Below, piece after piece: positions 8,226 through 17,838 of a stretch of DNA of 64,000 nucleotides; position 1 is the first letter of the stretch; the number at the start of each line of letters is the position of its first letter. Below the pieces are notes generated by a model that was given only the letters and a program-made list of their open reading frames with translations, was not told the DNA's origin and searched no databases. This DNA comes from Hyphomicrobiales bacterium (GTDB lineage: Bacteria; Pseudomonadota; Alphaproteobacteria; Rhizobiales; Rhizobiaceae), in assembly GCA_900472175.1 (NCBI GenBank), contig UCHD01000021.1, positions 1 to 64,000 of the forward strand. Direction: 5' to 3'. The position numbers and the translations under genes were made by a program.

Positions 8226-8867
8226 TCAAACCACTTCCCCCACTCCAGCAAACCCCGTCATCCGCAGTTCCCGTGCCGACACTCCCAGCGGCTGATGCGT
8301 CGCCGCAATTACAATGCCGCCCGCACTGAGATGCCGCTCCACCAACCCTGCAAACAGCCGGTCCGCCGCCGCATCGAGTGCCGCCGTCGGTTCGTCGAGA
8401 ATCCAGACCGGGCGATAGGCGACCAGCAGCTTGGCCATGGCCATGCGCCGTTGCTGCCCGGCCGAGAGATATCCGAAGGGCAGATGTGAAATTCCGCCAA
8501 GGCCGAGTGCTTCCGTCGCCTCTTCGATGCCGATGCCGGAACCGCCCACCGAATCACCCATGAAGGATTTCCAGAAAGAGAGATTTTCTTCGACGGTGAG
8601 CTCGCGCTTCATCGCATTGCGGTGACCGAGATAATGGCAGAGCTCGCGCGGATGACCGATATCGGCAGCCGTATCATCCAGCTGGGCAGTGCCGGATTCA
8701 GGCGCCAGAAGACCGGCCAGAACGCGCAGCAAAGTCGACTTGCCCGATCCGTTCGGACCGGTGACAATCAAGGCTTCTCCGGCTGCAACAATGAACGAAA
8801 TATCGTGGAAAATCAGATCCTCACCACGTTTCGCACTGAGGCCTTCGACACGCAGGCGGATCGGCAT
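8226..8867 (-). CDS. ccmA: haem exporter ATP-binding protein CcmA
   Basis: Cytosolic ATPase of the CcmAB complex. 213 aa. Walker A is GPNGSGKST, the signature is LSAGQQRRMAMAKLL and Walker B is WILDEPTAALD, followed by the switch histidine in AATHQPLG. CcmA-specific features are the short length and the block ELCHYLGHRNAMKRELTVEENL. It is the promoter-proximal gene of the ccm operon, divergent from acnA across 263 bp. Confidence 0.95.
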   Translation of the reverse strand: MPIRLRVEGLSAKRGEDLIFHDISFIVAAGEALIVTGPNGSGKSTLLRVLAGLLAPESGTAQLDDTAADIGHPRELCHYLGHRNAMKRELTVEENLSFWKSFMGDSVGGSGIGIEEATEALGLGGISHLPFGYLSAGQQRRMAMAKLLVAYRPVWILDEPTAALDAAADRLFAGLVERHLSAGGIVIAATHQPLGVSARELRMTGFAGVGEVV

Positions 8868-9130
8868 TCACATTCCTTTTACGACGTTCGTCGCAGCGCA
8901 AAAAAATTGTCTCAAATTGAAGACGGATGGTCTGGCACGTTCCGGAGAAATTATCTATAACCGCCCCAACACGCCAGCGGTCGGCGTGAATTTCATCCTA
9001 GCGCCGAACTTGGAATGATTTCCACGTACGGACAGCGGAAATGGCCGTACCCGCATCCCATATCGCGCTTTAAATGCGTTCGGGCGTTCGTGCGTCACGT
9101 TTTGGCGATCTAACGGAACGGGGTATTCCA

Positions 9131-11821
9131 GTGTCCAAATCCCTAGACAGTTTCAATTGTCGGTCGACGCTCTCGGTCAATGGCGTAGACTATGTCTATT
9201 ACAGCCTGCCCAAGGCAGAGGCGAACGGCCTCGCCGGCGTTTCAAAGCTCCCCTACTCGATGAAGGTTCTGCTTGAGAACCTGCTGCGCTTCGAAGACGG
9301 CCGGTCGGTCACCAAGGAGAACATCCTTGCCGTCGCCGAATGGCTCAACAACAAGGGCCGCGAAGAAAACGAGATCGCCTACCGCCCGGCCCGCGTGCTG
9401 ATGCAGGACTTCACCGGCGTCCCCGCCGTCGTTGATCTCGCCGCCATGCGCGACGCGATGGTTTCGCTCGGTGGCGACCCGGAAAAGATCAACCCGCTGG
9501 TTCCCGTCGACCTCGTCATCGACCATTCGGTCATCGTCGACGAATTCGGCACGCCGACGGCTTTTGCCCGCAACGTCGAACTCGAATACGAGCGCAACGG
9601 CGAACGCTACCGCTTCCTGAAGTGGGGCCAGCAGGCGTTCAAGAATTTCCGCGTCGTTCCTCCGGGCACTGGCATCTGTCACCAGGTGAACCTTGAATAT
9701 CTCGGCCAGACGGTCTGGACCAAGGAAGAAGACGGCGAAATCACCGCCTATCCGGACACCTGCGTCGGCACCGACAGCCACACGACCATGATCAATGGTC
9801 TCGGCGTCCTCGGCTGGGGCGTTGGCGGCATCGAAGCGGAAGCCGCCATGCTCGGCCAGCCCGTCTCCATGCTCCTGCCTGAAGTTATCGGCTTCAAGCT
9901 GACCGGCAAGCTGAAGGAAGGCGTCACCGCGACCGACCTCGTGCTGATGGTCGTGCAGATGCTGCGCAAGAAGGGCGTCGTCTCCAAGTTCGTCGAATTC
10001 TACGGCTCCGGCCTCGACAACATGACGCTGGCCGACCGTGCGACGATCGGCAACATGGGTCCGGAATATGGCGCGACCTGCGGCTTCTTCCCGGTCGATT
10101 CCGAAACCATCAACTACCTCACCATGTCCGGCCGCGAAGAACAGCGCATCGCGCTGGTCGAAGCCTATTCCAAGGCGCAGGGCATGTGGCGCGACAATGA
10201 CGGTGCAGACCTCGTCTTCACCGATACGCTGGAACTCGATCTCGGCCAGGTCGTGCCTGCCATGGCCGGCCCGAAGCGTCCGGAAGGCCGCATCCCGCTC
10301 GAAAACATCGCTTCCGGTTTCGCCACTTCACTCGAAGGCGAATACAAGAAGCCGGGCCAACTCGACATGCGCTATGCTGTCGAAGGCGCGGATTACGACA
10401 TCGGTCACGGCGACGTGGCGATTGCCGCCATCACCTCCTGCACCAACACGTCCAACCCCTCGGTTCTGATCGCTGCCGGCCTTCTCGCCCGCAACGCCGT
10501 TGCCAAGGGCCTGAAGACCGCGCCTTGGGTCAAGACATCGCTCGCACCTGGATCACAGGTTGTTGGTGAATATCTCGCCAAGTCCGGCCTGCAGGATTCG
10601 CTCGACGCACTCGGCTTCAACCTCGTCGGCTTCGGCTGCACGACCTGCATCGGCAACTCCGGCCCGCTGCCGGGTCCGATCTCGAAGACGATCAACGAGA
10701 AGGGCCTGATCATGTCCGGCGTTCTCTCGGGCAATCGTAACTTCGAAGGCCGTATCTCGCCGGACGTTCAGGCGAACTACCTCGCTTCGCCGCCGTTGGT
10801 CGTCGCCTATGCCCTCGCCGGTACGGTCCAGAAGGACCTGACCACCGAGCCGCTCGGCATCGGCAGCGACGGACAGCCGGTCTTCCTCAAGGACGTCTGG
10901 CCGACCTCGCAGGAAATCCAGGAATTCATCCTGAAGTACGTAACCCGCGCACTCTACGCATCGAAGTATGCGGACGTGTTCAAGGGCGACGTCAACTGGC
11001 AGGCGGTTCAGGTTCCGGCCGGCCAGACCTATGCCTGGGATGACAACTCGACCTATGTCCAGAACCCGCCTTACTTCGTCGGCATGGGCAAGACCGGTTC
11101 GGGCATCTCCGACATCAAGGGCGCCCGCGTGCTTGGCCTGTTCGGCGACAAGATCACCACCGACCACATCTCGCCGGCCGGTTCGATCAAGGCAGCCTCT
11201 CCTGCCGGTGCCTACCTCATCGGTCATGGCGTCGGCGTTGCCGACTTCAACCAGTACGGTACGCGTCGCGGCAACCATGAAGTGATGATGCGCGGCACCT
11301 TTGCCAATATCCGCATCCGCAACCACATGATGGGCCCGAACGGCAAGGAAGGCGGCTACACGATCCACTATCCTTCGAAGGAAGAGATGTCGATCTACGA
11401 CGCTGCCATGCAGTACAAGGCTGAAGGTGTTCCGCTGGTCATCTTCGCCGGTGTCGAATACGGCAACGGTTCGTCGCGTGACTGGGCAGCCAAGGGCACC
11501 AACCTGCTTGGCGTCAAGGCAGTCATCGCCCAGTCCTTCGAGCGTATCCACCGCTCCAACCTCGTCGGCATGGGCATCGTGCCTTTCGTCTTCGAGGAAG
11601 GCACGACCTGGGAGACGCTCGGCCTGAAGGGTGACGAGAGCGTCACGATCGACGGTCTCGCCAACGTCCAGCCGCGTGAAAAGCGCGTTGCCAAGATCAC
11701 CTATGCCGACGGCACGGTGAAGGACGTATCCCTGATCTGCCGCATCGATACGCTCGATGAGGTCACCTACATGAACAATGGCGGCATCCTGCAGACGGTT
11801 CTGCGCGACCTCGCCGCCTGA
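9131..11821 (+). CDS. acnA: aconitate hydratase A
   Basis: [4Fe-4S] enzyme interconverting citrate and isocitrate in the TCA cycle. 896 aa. The cluster ligands are Cys437 (TSCTNTSNP), Cys503 and Cys506 ([12 protein letters not shown]). The C-terminal swivel domain contains [14 protein letters not shown]. The frame is open from 9074, but GTG 9131 gives the usual N-terminus [13 protein letters not shown] and length, and a purine-rich GAACGGGG lies upstream. It is separated from divergent ccmA by 263 bp with no other gene. A strong terminator follows at 11848. Confidence 0.97.
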   Translation: MSKSLDSFNCRSTLSVNGVDYVYYSLPKAEANGLAGVSKLPYSMKVLLENLLRFEDGRSVTKENILAVAEWLNNKGREENEIAYRPARVLMQDFTGVPAVVDLAAMRDAMVSLGGDPEKINPLVPVDLVIDHSVIVDEFGTPTAFARNVELEYERNGERYRFLKWGQQAFKNFRVVPPGTGICHQVNLEYLGQTVWTKEEDGEITAYPDTCVGTDSHTTMINGLGVLGWGVGGIEAEAAMLGQPVSMLLPEVIGFKLTGKLKEGVTATDLVLMVVQMLRKKGVVSKFVEFYGSGLDNMTLADRATIGNMGPEYGATCGFFPVDSETINYLTMSGREEQRIALVEAYSKAQGMWRDNDGADLVFTDTLELDLGQVVPAMAGPKRPEGRIPLENIASGFATSLEGEYKKPGQLDMRYAVEGADYDIGHGDVAIAAITSCTNTSNPSVLIAAGLLARNAVAKGLKTAPWVKTSLAPGSQVVGEYLAKSGLQDSLDALGFNLVGFGCTTCIGNSGPLPGPISKTINEKGLIMSGVLSGNRNFEGRISPDVQANYLASPPLVVAYALAGTVQKDLTTEPLGIGSDGQPVFLKDVWPTSQEIQEFILKYVTRALYASKYADVFKGDVNWQAVQVPAGQTYAWDDNSTYVQNPPYFVGMGKTGSGISDIKGARVLGLFGDKITTDHISPAGSIKAASPAGAYLIGHGVGVADFNQYGTRRGNHEVMMRGTFANIRIRNHMMGPNGKEGGYTIHYPSKEEMSIYDAAMQYKAEGVPLVIFAGVEYGNGSSRDWAAKGTNLLGVKAVIAQSFERIHRSNLVGMGIVPFVFEEGTTWETLGLKGDESVTIDGLANVQPREKRVAKITYADGTVKDVSLICRIDTLDEVTYMNNGGILQTVLRDLAA

Positions 11822-11847
11822 TGCATCGCTGATGCTTGAATGAACGA

Positions 11848-11879
11848 AGCCGGGGCTTTCACGAGCCTCGGTTTTTTTT
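11848..11879 (+). terminator. rho-independent terminator of acnA
   Basis: Stem GCCGGGGCT (11849-11857) pairs with AGCCTCGGT (11864-11872) including G-U pairs, around a 6-nt loop. It is followed by a run of eight T. Confidence 0.9.
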
Positions 11880-11997
11880 GTGAGCGCCGGTACCGCAAGC
11901 CTCACTCCAACGTGATTTTCCGTTGACGGAGGACCGGAGTATGAAGGGTGCCGATAGAGACTGTACGTCTGTACAACACCACTGAAATTCTACCGCC

Positions 11998-12060
11998 TGA
12001 AATGCCGACACCCTTGAAATGCCCGACACCCTGTAATGCCCACCATCCTTGAAATGGAAG
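11998..12060 (+). repeat. 17-18-bp imperfect tandem repeat before DUF1223 gene
   Basis: Three consecutive units, TGAAATGCCGACACCCT (11998-12014), TGAAATGCCCGACACCC (12015-12031) and TGTAATGCCCACCATCCT (12032-12049), are followed by a partial unit TGAAATGG at 12050. The last part runs into the Shine-Dalgarno region of the next gene. Each unit contains an ATG. Confidence 0.8.
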
Positions 12061-12065
12061 TCCGA

Positions 12066-12824
12066 ATGTCTGGATCAAGCACCGTTCGCCGCATCACGCT
12101 CGCCGTTGGCCTTGGCCTGATGGCGATGCCTGCTGTGGCCGGGGATTCGGTGAGCCCGGCAGGCGTGGTGGAACTGTTCACCAGCCAGGGCTGCTCGTCC
12201 TGCCCGCCGGCAGATGCGGCATTGAAGACGTTGATCGACGACGGCAAGGTCGTTGCGCTCTCCTATCACGTCGACTACTGGAACTATCTTGGCTGGGCCG
12301 ACACTTTGGCCTCGAAGGACAACACTGCCCGGCAATATGCCTATGCGAAGATGTTTGGCCGCAGCGGCGTCTATACGCCTCAAGCAGTGCTCAACGGCCG
12401 CGACCACATCAACGGCGCCGATATTGACGGGATCAACAATCGCCTTTCGACGATGAGTTCGGCGGGGCGGGGCCTGGCTGTTCCGGTCAGCGCCAGCGTC
12501 AGCAAAGATGAGATCGATATCAAGATCGGGGCAGGCAGGGGCAAGGCCAATGTCGTCGTCGTCTATTTCAACCGGCAGCAGCTTGTCGACGTCAAGAAGG
12601 GCGAAAACAGCGGCAAGAAGATTTCCTACTGGCACTCCGTGCGCGACATCCAGACCATCGGCATGTGGGACGGCAAGCCCGCCAGTTTCGTTCTGCCGGC
12701 CTCCATCCTCAACGAAGGAGAAAACGGCGGCTGTGCCGTGCTGTTGCAGAAGATGAAGGACAGCGAAACGCCCGGCGCCATCGTTGGCGCCGCCACCGTA
12801 ATGGCGGAGAAGGGCGCCAACTGA
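12066..12824 (+). CDS. DUF1223 secreted thioredoxin-like protein
   Basis: 252-aa protein of the DUF1223 family, which is widespread in rhizobia and has a thioredoxin-like fold. A signal peptide (RRITLAVGLGLMAMPAVAG, about residues 7-26) implies export. The conserved CXXC is in FTSQGCSSCPPADA (Cys43, Cys46), followed by the family blocks SYHVDYWNYLGW and YTPQAVLNGR. A redox role in the periplasm is inferred, not proven. ATG 12066 has GGAAG 5 nt upstream. An ATG at 12036 lies inside the tandem repeat and is less likely. Confidence 0.88.
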   Translation: MSGSSTVRRITLAVGLGLMAMPAVAGDSVSPAGVVELFTSQGCSSCPPADAALKTLIDDGKVVALSYHVDYWNYLGWADTLASKDNTARQYAYAKMFGRSGVYTPQAVLNGRDHINGADIDGINNRLSTMSSAGRGLAVPVSASVSKDEIDIKIGAGRGKANVVVVYFNRQQLVDVKKGENSGKKISYWHSVRDIQTIGMWDGKPASFVLPASILNEGENGGCAVLLQKMKDSETPGAIVGAATVMAEKGAN

Positions 12825-13215
12825 TTGGCTAATCTGGTTCGGCCCGGCAGCATCGAGGGGCTGGGGCTGAGGGTTCGAAGATGCCGGACCGAACCGGCCA
12901 CACTTTCCGGCAACGTCCATTGCCGGCGAAATATGGCGTCTGAAGCAACCGCGCCCGAAGGGCGCTTTGGCTAGCCGCTTCATTACTGCACCCGTTCAAG
13001 ACAGAAAATCTCCAAACAGACATGCAGGCCGGACACCCGGAAGAACTTCCTTGTGCCGGCGCGGGTGAGTTTCGTTGCCAATTGGGGCGCCGGTTTGTTT
13101 GAAATGCGGCAGGGCAAAAAAAGTCTTGCCCCGTTGCAGCACCCGTGCGGCTTGCATTTCGGCCACGCTCAGGCACACTGTAACCGTCCTGTCACAATAA
13201 AAGGCCGGAGTACCG
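12825..13215. other. 391-bp intergenic stretch, no gene seen
   Basis: Neither strand offers a convincing gene. The longest open frame (minus, 12829-13176) has no Shine-Dalgarno sequence and a low-complexity Arg/Pro/Ser composition. A small palindrome GCGCCCGAAGGGCGC lies near 12950. The last 60 bp are AT-richer and probably hold the promoter of the DUF2794 gene. Confidence 0.4.
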
Positions 13216-13623
13216 ATGACTGATCAGCCGGATTTGCCGCAAGGCGAGACCCGTTCCGAAAGGCAGAAATCGTCCGATGTGGTTGTTAATCTGCAGGAAT
13301 ATCGCAGCAGCAACCAGGACCAACTTCCAATCACCTTCCATCGCCGCGAGCTTGATATGATCCTCAGGGTCTATGGTCGCATGGTCGGCGAGGGCGAGTG
13401 GCGCGATTACGCAATGGACCACCTGCGCGACAAGGCGGTGTTCTCAGTTTTCAAACGCTCCGGTGAAATGCCACTCTTCCGGATCGAAAAGAATCCGAAA
13501 CTATCAGCCAAGCAGGGCGCATTCAGCGTCGTCAATACCCACGGCATGATCCTCAAGCGCGGTCATGACCTGCAGCAGGTACTCAAGGTTTTCGACAAGA
13601 TGCTGAAGGTCATCAAGACCTGA
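13216..13623 (+). CDS. DUF2794 family protein
   Basis: 135-aa cytosolic protein of the alphaproteobacterial family DUF2794. The conserved core is ITFHRRELDMILRVYGRMV, GEWRDYAMDHLRD, AVFSVFKRSGEMPLFRIEKNPKL and GAFSVVNTHGMILKRGHDLQQVLKVFDK. There is no signal peptide or membrane span. The function is unknown. A purine-rich GGCCGGAG lies upstream of ATG 13216. It is convergent with the GNAT gene, whose stop lies 2 nt away. Confidence 0.9.
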   Translation: MTDQPDLPQGETRSERQKSSDVVVNLQEYRSSNQDQLPITFHRRELDMILRVYGRMVGEGEWRDYAMDHLRDKAVFSVFKRSGEMPLFRIEKNPKLSAKQGAFSVVNTHGMILKRGHDLQQVLKVFDKMLKVIKT

Positions 13624-13624
13624 C

Positions 13625-14182
13625 TCAACTGCGATACAGCGTATCGGGATAGACGCCCGGTTCAGGATCGGATGTCAGGCCCTCGCCGAGCGGCAATTGC
13701 ATGATGATCGTATCGAGCCAGCGGCCGTGTTTGAACCCCGTGCCCTTCATCAACCCGCCATGCTCGAAACCGGCTGCGCGATGAACCGCGACGGAGGCTG
13801 GATGGGCACCGCCGATGACGGCGACCATCTGGCGGAATCCGAGTTGCGTACAGCGCCGGATCAATTCAGCCAGCAGCGCCTTGCCGACTCCCTGACCGCG
13901 CGCCTCCGGCGCCAGATAGATCGAATCCTCGACTAGGAAACGATAGGCGGTACGGGTTCGAAATGCCGAGGCATAAGCATAACCCAAGAGGACGCCGTCC
14001 GCATCGACTGCAGCGATGTAAGGATAGCCGTTGCCGGTAATCGCAGAAAATCGCGACGCCATTTCCGGCTCGCCCGGTGGCGTCATCTCATAAGAGGCCA
14101 CGCCGTTCAGAACCGAGTCCTGATAGATCGCGGTAATCGCGGCGATGTCTGAAAGGGTGGCGTCGCGAAGCGTGAAGGGCAT
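13625..14182 (-). CDS. GNAT N-acetyltransferase, phosphinothricin-acetyltransferase type
   Basis: About 185-aa acetyl-CoA-dependent N-acetyltransferase related to Pat/Bar and MnaT proteins. It has the N-terminal LRDATLSDIAAITAIYQD, the substrate-side YAYASAFRTRTAYRFLVEDSIYL, the acetyl-CoA loop ARGQGVGKALL and the closing block VHRAAGFEHGGLMKGTGFKHGRW. Likely substrates are methionine sulfone/sulfoximine-type amino acids or glutamine analogues. ATG 14182 is chosen because AGG lies 7 nt upstream; ATG 14221 has no ribosome site. Confidence 0.88.
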   Translation of the reverse strand: MPFTLRDATLSDIAAITAIYQDSVLNGVASYEMTPPGEPEMASRFSAITGNGYPYIAAVDADGVLLGYAYASAFRTRTAYRFLVEDSIYLAPEARGQGVGKALLAELIRRCTQLGFRQMVAVIGGAHPASVAVHRAAGFEHGGLMKGTGFKHGRWLDTIIMQLPLGEGLTSDPEPGVYPDTLYRS

Positions 14183-14270
14183 GGGCGGACCTGACTGGGA
14201 AACGGCATTCTCCTCTGCCATATCGTATTCGTGCGTTCAAGCGAGTGCCCGCCATCGTTTTCCGGACAAC

Positions 14271-14296
14271 AAAAAAGGCGGCCGAAGCCGCCTTTT
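14271..14296 (-). terminator. terminator of the Bax-inhibitor-like gene
   Basis: Read on the minus strand: AAAAGGCGGC, loop TTCG, GCCGCCTTTTTT. A perfect 10-bp stem with a stable tetraloop and T-run follows the stop codon of the upstream minus-strand gene by about 20 nt. Confidence 0.93.
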
Positions 14297-14317
14297 CAGA
14301 TGTATTCCAGTTCCAAG

Positions 14318-15061
14318 TTATTCCTTGTTTCCGAGGAAACGCAGCATGAACAGGAACAGGTTGATGAAGTCGAGATACAACGTCAGCGCACCCATGATGG
14401 CCTTGCGGCCAGTGGCTTCGGCACCTTCTTCTTCGAAGTACATTTCCTTGATCTTCTGGGTATCGTAAGCCGTGAGGCCTGCGAAAATCAGAACACCGAT
14501 AGCCGAGATCGCAAAATCAAGCGCCGACGAGGCGAGGAAGATATTGACGATCGAAGCGATGATCAGGCCGAAAAGGCCCATCATCAGGAACGAACCCATG
14601 CCGGACAGGCTACGCTTGGTGGTGTAGCCGTAGAGCGACAGGGCACCGAACGAAGCAGCCGTGACGAAGAACGTCTGGGTGATGCTCTGGCCGGTATAGA
14701 TCATGAAGATCGACGACAGCGAGAGACCCATCAGACCGGCATAGACCCAAAAGGTCGTCTGCGCGGCGGATACGCTCATCGAGTTAATGCGGAAGCTCAT
14801 GTAGAACACCAGAGCCAGCGGCGCGAGCATGATGACCCACTTCAGCGGGCTCACATAGATCGCCTGACCGAACGCCGTCAGCTGTCCGTCTTGGAAAGCG
14901 AACTGAAACGCAGCGTAGGCGGCGATACCGGTGATCGCCAGACCGAGGGCCATCAGGTTGTACACCTTGAGCATATAGGTGCGCAGACCTTCGTCGATTA
15001 CGGCCCCCGCCTGTGCGCCGGCAGGCGACATTCGGGTTTGGTAGTTTCTAAGATCAGCCAT
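14318..15061 (-). CDS. Bax inhibitor-1/YccA family membrane protein
   Basis: 247-aa inner-membrane protein of the BI-1 (UPF0005/TMBIM) family. It has seven hydrophobic spans, the family motif GLMGLSLSSIFMIYTG and the C-terminal TAYDTQKIKEMY with the conserved acidic residues that gate ion leak in bacterial homologues. In other bacteria relatives interact with FtsH or conduct Ca2+; the role here is not shown. ATG 15061 is preceded by GAGGAAACA, an excellent Shine-Dalgarno. Longer open sequence to 15136 is not needed. Confidence 0.93.
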   Translation of the reverse strand: MADLRNYQTRMSPAGAQAGAVIDEGLRTYMLKVYNLMALGLAITGIAAYAAFQFAFQDGQLTAFGQAIYVSPLKWVIMLAPLALVFYMSFRINSMSVSAAQTTFWVYAGLMGLSLSSIFMIYTGQSITQTFFVTAASFGALSLYGYTTKRSLSGMGSFLMMGLFGLIIASIVNIFLASSALDFAISAIGVLIFAGLTAYDTQKIKEMYFEEEGAEATGRKAIMGALTLYLDFINLFLFMLRFLGNKE

Positions 15062-15214
15062 TGTTTCCTCTTTAAAAGCCCCGGTTAAGTTTACGGTGTC
15101 GGGCGGCAAGGGCGCAACCTCGAAGGTGCAAGCCACTTGACCCAGGCGCCGCTGCGGGGCTCCAGCATGCCTAGGGTGAATATGATGTCGAAATACGACT
15201 TACACAAGACCGGC

Positions 15215-15252
15215 AGCCCTGAGAATCAGCCGAAAAGCGGATTCTCAGGGCT
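15215..15252. repeat. 13-bp perfect inverted repeat between ybbP-like and BI-1 genes
   Basis: AGCCCTGAGAATC (15215-15227) and GATTCTCAGGGCT (15240-15252) are exact reverse complements around a 12-nt loop. It lies 34 nt after the stop of the ABC permease gene on the minus strand. No T-run follows on that strand, so it may act as a rho-type or bidirectional end. Confidence 0.65.
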
Positions 15253-15285
15253 TTCAGGGGCTAACGTTAACGGTTAACTGGGCGC

Positions 15286-17838
15286 TCAGAGCTCGCGCAG
15301 GACGGGTGCAGCCTTCTGACCAAGCACACGCCAGGTGCCCGCCAGGCCGAAACCGACCGTGACGATCAGGGCGACAGCCATGGTGATCAGCGCCACATCC
15401 GGCAGGAAAGAGGACGGCAAACTCATGATTTTGCTGACCACGAACCATGCCGCGACGCCACCGGCGAACAGCGCGAAGATCGCCGTCGATAGACCCAGCA
15501 TGGCGTACTCGTAGCAGAAGGCGCGGATCAGCGTCGAGCGCGTCGCGCCCAGCGTCTTCAGCACCACGGCATCATGGGTGCGCGCCCGGTTGCCGGCCGC
15601 AAGCGCACCGGCAAGCACCAGAATGGACGCAACGAGGGCGACGGCAGCAGCGGCGCGAATAGCGGTTGCCAGCTGCCCGACCAGCACGTTGATGATGTCG
15701 AGCGCGTCCTTGACCCGCACGCTGGTGATCGTCGGATAGGCATTGGTGACGGCTTTGAGGGTGGCCGCCTCTTCCTGCGCCGTCGCGCCCGGATCGATCA
15801 CGGTGGCCAGCCAGGCGTGGGGCGCCCCCGCAAAGGTGTTGGGCGAAAACACCATGACGAAATTGATCGACAGGGATTCCCACTCGACCTTGCGGAAATT
15901 GGCGATCTTGGCCGTGAGATTACGGCCAAGCACGTTGACGGTGACGGTATCGCCGATCTTCAGACCCAGCTCACCGGCCTCCTCGGACGAAAACGACACC
16001 AGCGGTTCGCCGGTATAATCCGGTGTCCACCAGTCCCCTTCCGTCAACGTCGAATTTTCCGGCTTGTTCTTGGCATAGGTAATGCCGCGGTCGCCACGCA
16101 GCACCCACTGGCCGGCGGGCGGTACATTCATCTTCGTCACATCCTGGCCGTTGAAAGCGAGGATGCGGCCACGCAGCATCGGCACCTCGATGACCTTGCC
16201 CTCCGGCAGGCTGGTCTGCAGCAGCGAACGGAAACCCTCGACCTCGGCGCTCTGGATATCGACAAAGAAGAAATTCGGTGCCCGTTCCGGCAGGTTGCCG
16301 GTCAGTTCACGGCGAAGGTTGCCGTCGATCAGCGCCAGCGTCACGAGAAGTGCCAGACCAAGGCCGAGCGACAAGACGACCGAAGGCGTCAGCGCGCCGG
16401 GACGATGAATGTTGCCGATGGCCAGCCTCAGAGCCGGCGAACTGACCCGCGGCGCCCGGCGGGCAAGCATGGCGACCAGAATGGCGACGCCGCGCAGCAC
16501 CACAAACGAAAAGGCGATGGCGCCGAGGAAGGTCAGCGAAATCTTCCGGTCATAGGCCGTGAAGATGGCAAGGCCTGCAAGAGCGCCAAGGCAGAGGGCG
16601 GCGGCCACCAGATAGGGCCAGGACGGCAAACGAGCGCGCTCGAAGCCTTGCTCGCGGAACAGCGCGGTTGCCGGAACTTCGCGGGCATGGCCGAGCGGCA
16701 GGATGGCAAAAGCAAGCGAGGTCAAGAGACCAAACACGGCGGCAAGACCAAGCGCGCCGGGATAGATCTGGAACGCGGTCGATACCGGCAGGACGCCTGC
16801 AAGGAACTGCGCCGCGATCAACGGGATAAGCGCTCCAAGCACCAGACCGATGCCGATGCCGATCAGCGCAATCAGCAGGATCTGGATGAGATAGATCGTG
16901 GTGACCATCGAAGCGGGCGCGCCGACGCATTTGAACGTGGCGATGACACCGCGTTTGGAATCGAGATAGGAGCGCACCGCATTGGCGACACCAACGCCGC
17001 CGACGATCAACGCCGTCAGGCCGACAAGGGTAAGAAACTGCGAGAAGCGGGTGATGTTGGCCGTCAATGCCGGGGCGGCATTCTGACTGGTACGGATCGA
17101 CCATCCGGCCTGCGGGAATTTCTCCTCCGCCTGCCTGCGCAGAGCCGGTACGCTGGTGCTATCGGCAACCTTTACCTTGTAGGTATGTTCAACCAGGCTT
17201 CCCGTCTGCACGAGACCGGATGCGTCAAGCGCCGGCTTCGAAATCAGCAGGCGCGGCGCAAAGCCAAAGCCGTCCGAAAGAGCGTCGGGTTCACGCACGA
17301 TCGTGCCCGCGATCCGAATACGCGCTGTCCCGAGCAGGATCTCGTCACCGGTCTTGATGCCGAGACGCTCAAGCAGGAGTGGCGCGGCCAGCGCGTTGTA
17401 AACACCGTCGTTTTCGATCAGCGCGTCGGCAAGCGGCGTCGCCGGTTCGCTTTCGAACGTGCCATAAAGCGGATACGCCCCATCGACGGCCTTGAGTTCA
17501 ACCAGTGCCTGGTTGGAGCCATCCGGCAGCCGGGCCATCGAGCGCAGACCGGATGAAACGGACACCGCGCCAAGGCTATCGACGAACGCCTTTTCCTCGT
17601 CCGTCGCGACACGGTTGTTCAGTTCGAAACGGATATCGCCTGCCAGAAGCTCGCGGCCTTGGCTGGCAATAGAGCTTGTGATCGACTGAGACAACGAATT
17701 GACGCCCGCAATCGCCGCCGTTCCAAGCGCAACGCAGGCGAGGAAGATATAGAAGCCGCGCAACCCGCCGCGCATTTCGCGCAGCGCAAGGCGGAAGGCG
17801 AGACCAAGACGGAAACCACCGAACACAGCGGCCCTCAT
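15286..17838 (-). CDS. ybbP: FtsX-type ABC transporter permease (YbbP-like)
   Basis: 850-aa inner-membrane permease with two FtsX/MacB-type modules. It has an N-terminal span (GFYIFLACVALGTAAIAGV) followed by a periplasmic domain, four spans near residues 265-400, further spans around 420-490, a second large periplasmic part and a C-terminal FtsX domain (residues about 725-845). The length and layout match YbbP. The YbbA-YbbP pair is thought to form a mechanotransmission or lipid/lipoprotein-handling complex; the substrate is unknown. ATG 17838 overlaps the stop of the ATPase gene (ATGA). Together with divergent tesA this reproduces the enterobacterial tesA/ybbA-ybbP arrangement. Confidence 0.9.
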   Translation of the reverse strand: MRAAVFGGFRLGLAFRLALREMRGGLRGFYIFLACVALGTAAIAGVNSLSQSITSSIASQGRELLAGDIRFELNNRVATDEEKAFVDSLGAVSVSSGLRSMARLPDGSNQALVELKAVDGAYPLYGTFESEPATPLADALIENDGVYNALAAPLLLERLGIKTGDEILLGTARIRIAGTIVREPDALSDGFGFAPRLLISKPALDASGLVQTGSLVEHTYKVKVADSTSVPALRRQAEEKFPQAGWSIRTSQNAAPALTANITRFSQFLTLVGLTALIVGGVGVANAVRSYLDSKRGVIATFKCVGAPASMVTTIYLIQILLIALIGIGIGLVLGALIPLIAAQFLAGVLPVSTAFQIYPGALGLAAVFGLLTSLAFAILPLGHAREVPATALFREQGFERARLPSWPYLVAAALCLGALAGLAIFTAYDRKISLTFLGAIAFSFVVLRGVAILVAMLARRAPRVSSPALRLAIGNIHRPGALTPSVVLSLGLGLALLVTLALIDGNLRRELTGNLPERAPNFFFVDIQSAEVEGFRSLLQTSLPEGKVIEVPMLRGRILAFNGQDVTKMNVPPAGQWVLRGDRGITYAKNKPENSTLTEGDWWTPDYTGEPLVSFSSEEAGELGLKIGDTVTVNVLGRNLTAKIANFRKVEWESLSINFVMVFSPNTFAGAPHAWLATVIDPGATAQEEAATLKAVTNAYPTITSVRVKDALDIINVLVGQLATAIRAAAAVALVASILVLAGALAAGNRARTHDAVVLKTLGATRSTLIRAFCYEYAMLGLSTAIFALFAGGVAAWFVVSKIMSLPSSFLPDVALITMAVALIVTVGFGLAGTWRVLGQKAAPVLREL

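Noticed and set aside
8020-8229. 69-residue minus-strand open frame between ccmA and ccmB
   Set aside because: It translates the palindromic repeat pair; no independent gene features.
15574-17556. 660-residue plus-strand open frame opposite the YbbP-like permease gene
   Set aside because: Composition dominated by Arg/Gln/Gly with no domain; antisense of a membrane protein gene.
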